Below are positions 15,360 to 19,732 of a stretch of DNA of 19,732 bases, in pieces. The notes under the pieces are model-generated. The model had not been told where the DNA came from. It made no database searches and saw only the letters and a program-made list of their open reading frames with translations. The stretch is from JBLNDG01 sp050261415 (GTDB lineage Bacteria > Bacillota > Clostridia > Lutisporales > Lutisporaceae). The stretch spans positions 1 to 19,732 of the forward strand of contig JBLNDG010000014.1 of assembly GCA_050261415.1 (NCBI GenBank), in the 5' to 3' direction. Numbering within the stretch: the stretch's first letter is position 1; each line of letters starts with the position of its first letter. Both the position numbers and the translations under genes were made by a program.

Positions 15360-16270
15360 TGAATACCTCCAATAACTTAAACCATAGCAGTAAAAAAATG
15401 CTTATTGATACCCTGGTAAAAAAGCTTCTTATCCTGTTCCTCTTTATCGCACTGGTAGCTGTTGTAGTAACTAATACACTCATAGTCCAGGAGGATGAAC
15501 TTGTAGTAGTCAAGCAGTTCGGAAGGGTCGAAAAAATACTTGATAAACCCGGTATGTATTTCAAGCTTCCTTTTATTCAAAATACGCAGTCTCTCACTAA
15601 AAAGCTCATGGACTACGAAACACAACCTGTTAAGGTATTTTCGAAAGATAAGAGGAACCTCGTTGTCACAAACTACACACTATGGAGAATCACTGATCCC
15701 CACAGCTTTATAGAAAACATAGAGACAATAGGCAGTGCGGAAATGATGATTGACAGCGCAGTATACTCCGCAGTAAGGCAAGAATATAGTGATCTGACCT
15801 ATGACGAGATTATAAGCGGTTCAACTTCCGGAAAAGATTTTAACAGTATAGTCACCGGTAATGTTAAGAAGGAACTGGGTAGTACGGGTATTGAAGTTTT
15901 GGATGTAAGACTTTGCAGAACCGACTTGCCTGTTGAAGAGGAAGAAGCCGTTTACTCAAAGATAAAAACCGACAGAGAGAAAATTGCAAAACAATATATA
16001 TCCATGGCAGAGAACGAAACGACACAGATAAAAGCCGAAGCTGACAAGCAGGCAAAAATAATAATTTCCAAAGCAAACGCCTCTGCTGAAGAGATAAAAG
16101 GAAAAGCTGATGCTGAGGCAGCAAGGATATACGCTGAAAGCTACAACCAGGACCCGGAATTTTATAAATTTGTAAGGACCCTTGAATCCTACAAGAAAAC
16201 CTTAAAGGGTAAAACAACTATAATACTTCCTATAGACTCGCCCTATACGAAATATTTGATCGGGAAATAA
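15359..16270 (+). CDS. hflC: HflC-like SPFH protein
   Basis: 303 aa. The membrane helix is at about 22-42, followed by the SPFH domain (QEDELVVVKQFGRVEKIL, PGMYFKLPF, WRITDPHSF) and a coiled coil. The HflC hallmark near the C-terminus is visible: ADAEAARIYAESYNQDPEFY, then KFVRTLESYKKTL. The start ATG 15359 shares a base with the hflK stop and has GGAGGT 8 nt upstream, so translation is coupled. It forms a membrane complex with HflK that regulates access to the FtsH protease. A terminator follows 13 nt after the stop. Confidence 0.93.
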   Translation: MNTSNNLNHSSKKMLIDTLVKKLLILFLFIALVAVVVTNTLIVQEDELVVVKQFGRVEKILDKPGMYFKLPFIQNTQSLTKKLMDYETQPVKVFSKDKRNLVVTNYTLWRITDPHSFIENIETIGSAEMMIDSAVYSAVRQEYSDLTYDEIISGSTSGKDFNSIVTGNVKKELGSTGIEVLDVRLCRTDLPVEEEEAVYSKIKTDREKIAKQYISMAENETTQIKAEADKQAKIIISKANASAEEIKGKADAEAARIYAESYNQDPEFYKFVRTLESYKKTLKGKTTIILPIDSPYTKYLIGK

Positions 16271-16283
16271 TGAAATAAAAAAA

Positions 16284-16319
16284 GGTATGTATATTTTTGT
16301 CTTATACATACCTTTTTTT
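16284..16319 (+). terminator. Terminator after hflC, also usable for the MCP gene
   Basis: GGTATGTATA (16284-16293) pairs perfectly with TATACATACC (16303-16312), followed by seven T's and preceded by seven A's, so it works on both strands. It lies between convergent hflC and the MCP gene. Confidence 0.92.
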
Positions 16320-16355
16320 ATACCAATGCCTAGATATATATGACTGCTCCTATTA

Positions 16356-18365
16356 TTATAGAGTAAACTGATTTGACAGGCTGTTGATATCCGTAACCAT
16401 CTGTGACATGTTCTTTGCAATCTGTGCAACTTCCTGGATAGCTGCAGACTGTTCTTCAGTAGATGCTGAAATTTCTTCTGTTCCGGCTGCACTCTGCTGT
16501 GATGCTGCTGCAGTTCCTTCCATTACCCGTACTATCTCTCCCACAGCTTTTATTATTTCATTCGTAGCTTCCGAAATCATGCCTACTTCTTCCACTACCT
16601 TGCCTGTATCTTCCGAGATCTTGCTGAATGCGTTCTTTGTTTGTGATACTGCAGCCTGCTGCTCTTCTACCGCACTAATAGAAGCATTGGACTGTTCTTT
16701 AACCAGCTCAATACTATTCTGAATCTCTATTATTATATTGGAAATTTTTTGAGCAGAAACAGTTGAATCTTCAGCCAGTTTTCTTACTTCATCAGCAACC
16801 ACAGCGAAGCCTTTACCTGCTTCACCTGCTCTTGCTGCTTCAATGGCCGCATTTAATGCCAGCAGATTGGTCTGGTCTGCAATTCCTGTGATGACGTTTA
16901 TTATGTTTCCTATTTCATTTGCTTTGTTAGCCAGCTCAACTACTGCTTTATTTACATCTTTTGTATTCTCAACATTCTTTTCCATTTTATCGTTCTGATT
17001 TGATATTGTCTTTAAACCTTCCTCTACAGAGCGCTTTGTTGAATTTGTGCTTGCAACTGAGTCTTTTACATTTACCGCTATTGCTTCCAGCTTGTTAAGC
17101 GCCACTTTTGCAAGATTTGCGCCTTTTGTTGCACTTTCAGCTTGTTCATTGGCTCCTTGAGCAAGTTCATTTATTGTTGTAGCTATTTCTTCTGCTCCTT
17201 TACTGGTCTGATCCGCTGATTCGGACAGCTTTTCAGAGGCTTCCTTCAACAATACGGTTATATTGCTGCTCTTTCCGACAACATTTTTCAAGTTTTCGGA
17301 CATATTGTTTATACCATTGCTCAGTTCTTTGAATTCCTCGCTTGATTTTACTTCTACCTTTTGATTCAGTTTTCCTTCGCCGATAAGCTTAAGAACATTT
17401 AATGTTTTTCTGATCTCATTTATCACATTTGATTTTATTAGCAGATAAATTACAAGTACACATAACACCAAAGCAAGCAAAGAAACTATAGCAACATTAA
17501 TCAGCAAACCCTTAAGTCCGCCGGTAAACTCTTTTTCAGGTACGGTTGCGAGTATTATATAATCTCCATAAGCTACATAACTTAGATATTTCCTTACTCC
17601 ATTAAGCTTATAGAAGAATCCGCCGCTTTCTTTTTCTCTTATTTTTTCGCTTAGTCCATAATCGGCAGATTTCTTGCCAACCATGCTATCAACCTTATGA
17701 CTTACAAAAACATCGCTTTTCTTATCTACAATTGCTAGATAGCCTTCTTTTCCAATTGATTCCCCTTTAGCCAAATTTTTAATATCCGCTTTTGCCATAG
17801 CTTGCTGCAATCGCTCCGGCTCTACACCGATTTGTACTATACCGGGCTGATCCTGCCTTGCTACACCTATGTACTGAAATAAGACTTTATCTGCTCCCCT
17901 CTCAGCAGGATCCTGTGCTAAAACGAAGTTTTTATCATTTATGGCAGCCAGGAAAGGCTTAGTTTGATCAGAACTGTTAAAATCAAAACCAATAAAGTCG
18001 GGTACTGTACTCCATTTTATTATACCTTTTTCATCAATTACGTGAATTTCTGCGACATTCAATACTTCTGCAAGTTTCTTCATATCTTCAGGGGAACCTA
18101 AAATTGCAGGATTTTTTTCAATCATAAATGCCAGGGTTTTTACAGTTTCAATGTAACGTGCGTTCATTTCATCCTTAAGACTTTTAATTTCTTCGGCTTG
18201 AGCCTTTACAAGTTTTACTTCTTCATTTGCCTTTTCCATTGTAATATCAGACATGTTCTGGTTTAGAAGCTGTCTTTCGAAATAGTAAGAAACACCAGAA
18301 ACTGCAGATATGGAAACAAGTAATAAAATGACAACTGGAATTGTAATTTTCGTTAATAGCTTCAT
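16356..18365 (-). CDS. Methyl-accepting chemotaxis protein with dCache-type sensor
   Basis: 669 aa. Membrane helix 1 at about 8-28, an extracellular double-Cache-like sensor region (about 31-280, including VNVAEIHVIDEKGII-type and GYLAIVDKKSDVFVSHK segments), helix 2 at about 286-311, a HAMP domain (about 312-365), and the cytoplasmic signalling domain. The hairpin tip is the highly conserved IADQTNLLALNAAIEAARAG (495-514) followed by GKGFAVVADEVRKLAE. Methylation-helix regions rich in Glu/Gln flank it. It senses a ligand and controls CheA through CheW. Ligand unknown. The start ATG 18365 has GGGGGA upstream. cheW lies 38 nt upstream in the same operon. Confidence 0.95.
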   Translation of the reverse strand: MKLLTKITIPVVILLLVSISAVSGVSYYFERQLLNQNMSDITMEKANEEVKLVKAQAEEIKSLKDEMNARYIETVKTLAFMIEKNPAILGSPEDMKKLAEVLNVAEIHVIDEKGIIKWSTVPDFIGFDFNSSDQTKPFLAAINDKNFVLAQDPAERGADKVLFQYIGVARQDQPGIVQIGVEPERLQQAMAKADIKNLAKGESIGKEGYLAIVDKKSDVFVSHKVDSMVGKKSADYGLSEKIREKESGGFFYKLNGVRKYLSYVAYGDYIILATVPEKEFTGGLKGLLINVAIVSLLALVLCVLVIYLLIKSNVINEIRKTLNVLKLIGEGKLNQKVEVKSSEEFKELSNGINNMSENLKNVVGKSSNITVLLKEASEKLSESADQTSKGAEEIATTINELAQGANEQAESATKGANLAKVALNKLEAIAVNVKDSVASTNSTKRSVEEGLKTISNQNDKMEKNVENTKDVNKAVVELANKANEIGNIINVITGIADQTNLLALNAAIEAARAGEAGKGFAVVADEVRKLAEDSTVSAQKISNIIIEIQNSIELVKEQSNASISAVEEQQAAVSQTKNAFSKISEDTGKVVEEVGMISEATNEIIKAVGEIVRVMEGTAAASQQSAAGTEEISASTEEQSAAIQEVAQIAKNMSQMVTDINSLSNQFTL

Positions 18366-18403
18366 CGAATTTCCCCCTTTTTTCTTTTTTATTCTTTTCT
18401 TTA

Positions 18404-18829
18404 CTATGAATCAATAATACCGTCAGTATCAAGCAAAAGTATTATTCTATCCTTTACCTTCCCTATTCCTGATATAGATCTTTTTCCTGAGCCGATAAGC
18501 AGTTCCGAAGTGTTTTCTATATTATTTTCATCTATTGTAAGTACTTCTGATGCGTCATCCACAATGAAACCCGCCGTTTTGCCGCTAATTTTTGTTATTA
18601 TTATTCTTGTATTCTCATTTATACTCTTATTATTTATACCAAACATTTTTTTCAAATTGATTATGCTGATTATTTCTCCCCTTATATTGATTATTCCCTC
18701 TGAATAGTCCGGTGTATTGGGTATTTTTAAAGGCTGCTTGTAGGGTATTATTTCCTTTACTTTTTTTATATCTATTCCATATTCCTCATTACCCAGCTTG
18801 AAAATAACCATTTGTATTTCTGCCATCAT
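18404..18829 (-). CDS. cheW: CheW chemotaxis coupling protein
   Basis: 141 aa from ATG 18829 (MMAEIQM); the next ATG at 18826 has even better spacing (8 nt) from the same AGGAGGT, so either may be used. The CheW domain covers the whole protein: FKLGNEEYGIDIKKVKEII, then IPNTPDYSEGIINIRGEIIS (the conserved NxRG region), and VDDASEVLTI near the C-terminal lobe. It bridges receptors and the CheA kinase. It is first in an operon with the MCP, which suggests a dedicated pair. An in-frame start further upstream (18868) has no ribosome site. Confidence 0.95.
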   Translation of the reverse strand: MMAEIQMVIFKLGNEEYGIDIKKVKEIIPYKQPLKIPNTPDYSEGIINIRGEIISIINLKKMFGINNKSINENTRIIITKISGKTAGFIVDDASEVLTIDENNIENTSELLIGSGKRSISGIGKVKDRIILLLDTDGIIDS

Positions 18830-19151
18830 ATTCACCTCCTGTTCATTTAAAATCCTTTTTAGTAACACCGGATAAAATTACCTGAAGCTTTTCTTCCTAC
18901 AAAAAACTGTCAAGTAAACTATCATCAAAACATATAAATTTTCAATTTTCCTCTTAATTAAAATTTATTACAAATTTCGACATGTTTTGTCAATATCCTC
19001 CATTGTTATTTTTTTAACACCTTTATTTGCTTACCAACGTTAGTCCCTTCTTTTTTATTCTGCATATAAGTAGCAAAGTTAACGCCCATTACATATGTGT
19101 TTAGTGGGAGGGACGAGCTCAACCTTCAAATCCAAACAAAGGAGGTGAAAT
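18830..19151. other. Intergenic region between cheW and the small plus-strand ORF
   Basis: AT-rich, no gene seen. It must hold the minus-strand cheW promoter and the plus-strand promoter of the ORF at 19152. A minus-strand TTGACA (18914-18909) is a possible cheW -35 box but lacks a good -10. The end (19138-19146, AAAGGAGGT) is a very strong plus-strand ribosome site. Confidence 0.4.
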
Positions 19152-19364
19152 ATAGTAGTTTATGCTCCGAAGGATTCAAGTCTTCTGATACAGGGCATCG
19201 AGATGTGCCAGATAGTAACAACAATCCCGACACCAACACCTGGAACTGAAGTAAATCTGTTATGTGTATTTGTGGTAGGCAACTTCGCATTCCTGGTTTT
19301 CGACGTTGAAAACAGAGCTGACAGACTTGTTCTAGTAAGAGTTCCACTATGCACAGTTATTTAG
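19152..19364 (+). CDS. Candidate 70-codon ORF with apparent ATA start
   Basis: The open frame begins at ATA 19152, exactly 6 nt behind AAAGGAGG, and runs to TAG 19362-19364. The product reads IVVYAPKDSSLLIQGIEM, then CQIVTTIPTPTPGTEV, NLLCVFVVGNFAFLVFDVEN and RADRLVLVRVPLCTVI: a Pro/Thr linker then a hydrophobic, strand-like C-terminal half. I recognise no family. The first in-frame ATG is codon 18 (19203) and has no ribosome site. Either a rare AUA start is used or a former ATG has mutated. The ATG at 19162 in another frame encodes only 8 codons. A hairpin terminator follows. Confidence 0.4.
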   Translation: MVVYAPKDSSLLIQGIEMCQIVTTIPTPTPGTEVNLLCVFVVGNFAFLVFDVENRADRLVLVRVPLCTVI

Positions 19365-19379
19365 TTAAGAACTAAATAA

Positions 19380-19415
19380 AAATAAAGTGATAAGATTTTT
19401 CTTACCACTTTATTT
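19380..19415 (-). terminator. Strong terminator, distal end of the rRNA region
   Basis: Arms 19380-19394 and 19401-19415 form a 15-bp stem; on the minus strand the only imperfect pair is a G-U wobble, and a T-rich tract (TTTATT) follows. On the plus strand the same position is an A-C mismatch, so the minus strand is the better direction. A small TTAGTT/AACTAA hairpin (19361-19375) adjoins it. It may also stop transcription of the plus-strand ORF. Confidence 0.8.
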
Positions 19416-19417
19416 CT

Positions 19418-19552
19418 AGCCGGCAGCGACCAGACTTTTTGCATGACCGGCCAGTAAGTACAACTGCAGCAAAAAGTTACCTTAAAGGAGTCGAAATCCG
19501 TGAAGCTTGTCTTCACGGCTAACAGGTAACAAGAACCTTGGATAAACCATAT
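19418..19552 (-). pseudogene. Degenerate 5S rRNA-like segment with inserted hairpin
   Basis: Aligned by eye with the intact 5S (19612-19728), blocks recur in the same order and spacing. On the plus strand these are GGCAGCGACC (19422-19431), TAAGTAC (19455-19461), ACCTTAA (19489-19495), AACAGGT then AAC, and an end resembling TACCAGA. Between the last two blocks there is extra sequence with a perfect hairpin, CCGTGAAG/CTTCACGG (19499-19519). It is about 135 nt against 117 for the real 5S. It has its own terminator, as the intact 5S does. Probably a diverged tandem copy; a derived small RNA is the alternative. Confidence 0.45.
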
Positions 19553-19563
19553 AAGAACCTTAA

Positions 19564-19601
19564 GATAAAAAAATAAAGAGCAGCAAGATTCAACTTACTA
19601 C
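19564..19601 (-). terminator. Terminator directly after 5S rRNA
   Basis: On the minus strand GTAGTAAG (19601-19594) pairs with CTTGCTGC (19587-19580), 8 bp with two G-U pairs around TTGAAT, followed by a T-rich tract (TCTTTATTTTTTT). It begins 11 nt after the 5S 3' end. Confidence 0.8.
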
Positions 19602-19611
19602 CCTTCTTGTT

Positions 19612-19728
19612 ACCTGGCAGCGACCTACTCTTCCGGGACCCTGCGGTCCAAGTACCATCGGCACCGGAGACCTTAACTTCTGTGTTCGGGATGGGAACAG
19701 GTGTAACCTCTCCGTCATTGCTACCAGA
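19612..19728 (-). rRNA. rrf: 5S ribosomal RNA
   Basis: 117 nt on the minus strand, complete in the window. It begins TCTGGTAGCAATGACGG and ends GGTCGCTGCCAGGTA; CTGGTAGC pairs with GCTGCCAG to form helix I. The conserved CCCATCCCGAACAC loop, GAAGTTAAG and GAGTAGGTCG are present. It is the last gene of an rRNA operon whose 23S and 16S genes would lie to the right of the window. The ends are set by helix I and may be off by one or two bases. Confidence 0.95.
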
Positions 19729-19732
19729 TTAT

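Noticed and set aside
19126..19354. Minus-strand open frames of 64-73 codons opposite the ATA-start ORF
   Set aside because: No ribosome site, odd composition, and they lie antisense to the better supported plus-strand frame and downstream of the rRNA terminators.
19480..19535. tRNA-like fold (7-bp outer stem GTTACCT/AGGTAAC with a TTCGACTCC-like loop on the minus strand)
   Set aside because: Only 41 nt lie between the acceptor-like arms, there is no D arm and the T stem does not pair; a degenerate 5S explains the segment better.
1..19732. CRISPR array, prophage genes, toxin-antitoxin or restriction systems
   Set aside because: No regularly spaced repeats and no matching protein families were seen anywhere in the window.

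Overview
The window looks like a chromosomal segment from a low-GC, Gram-positive, endospore-forming member of the Clostridia. The evidence is AT-rich sequence with strong AGGAGG-type ribosome sites, a BofC-like forespore protein, a lipoteichoic-acid-synthase-type sulfatase, CheW plus a methyl-accepting chemotaxis protein (so probably motile), and a Firmicutes-type 5S rRNA. A cellulolytic-clostridia (Ruminiclostridium-like) relative is my guess and is not proven by the sequence.

Layout. 69-2399: minus-strand genes for a BofC C-terminal-domain protein, a 72-aa unknown, a membrane 'putative sensor' domain protein and a DUF1653 protein. 2484-3573: a decayed IS110-family insertion whose upstream non-coding part folds into a long hairpin. 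3848-5779: an LTA-synthase-like phosphoglycerol transferase behind a leader of three small hairpins. 5830-8450 (minus): a DMT/EamA transporter, then yebC and nadE. 8664-11415 (plus): two half-size TSUP permease genes, a 51-aa ORF, and a MarR regulator overlapping an MFS exporter, with a 40-bp palindrome upstream of the regulator. 11412-14118 (minus): a second EamA transporter overlapping hflX. 14415-16270 (plus): hflK-hflC, divergent from hflX. 16356-18829 (minus): cheW and an MCP in one operon. 19152-19732: a small plus-strand ORF, a 5S-like degenerate RNA segment, and an intact 5S rRNA that ends a minus-strand rRNA operon entering from the right.

How genes work together. hflX (ribosome-splitting GTPase) and hflKC (SPFH complex that modulates the FtsH protease in other bacteria) share a divergent intergenic region, which suggests a stress or quality-control locus. 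The MarR-MFS pair looks like a self-regulated efflux unit. The two TSUP genes are translationally coupled and probably make one heteromeric permease. cheW and the MCP feed the chemotaxis pathway.

Most interesting items: (1) HflX carries an N-terminal extension with a complete JAMM/MPN-type metal motif; (2) a degenerate, hairpin-bearing 5S-like segment with its own terminator lies behind the real 5S; (3) a 70-codon ORF beside it has an excellent ribosome site but an ATA codon where the start should be; (4) the IS110 remnant keeps a structured region that could be a bridge-RNA relic; (5) the ribosome site of the bofC-like gene is buried in a perfect hairpin.
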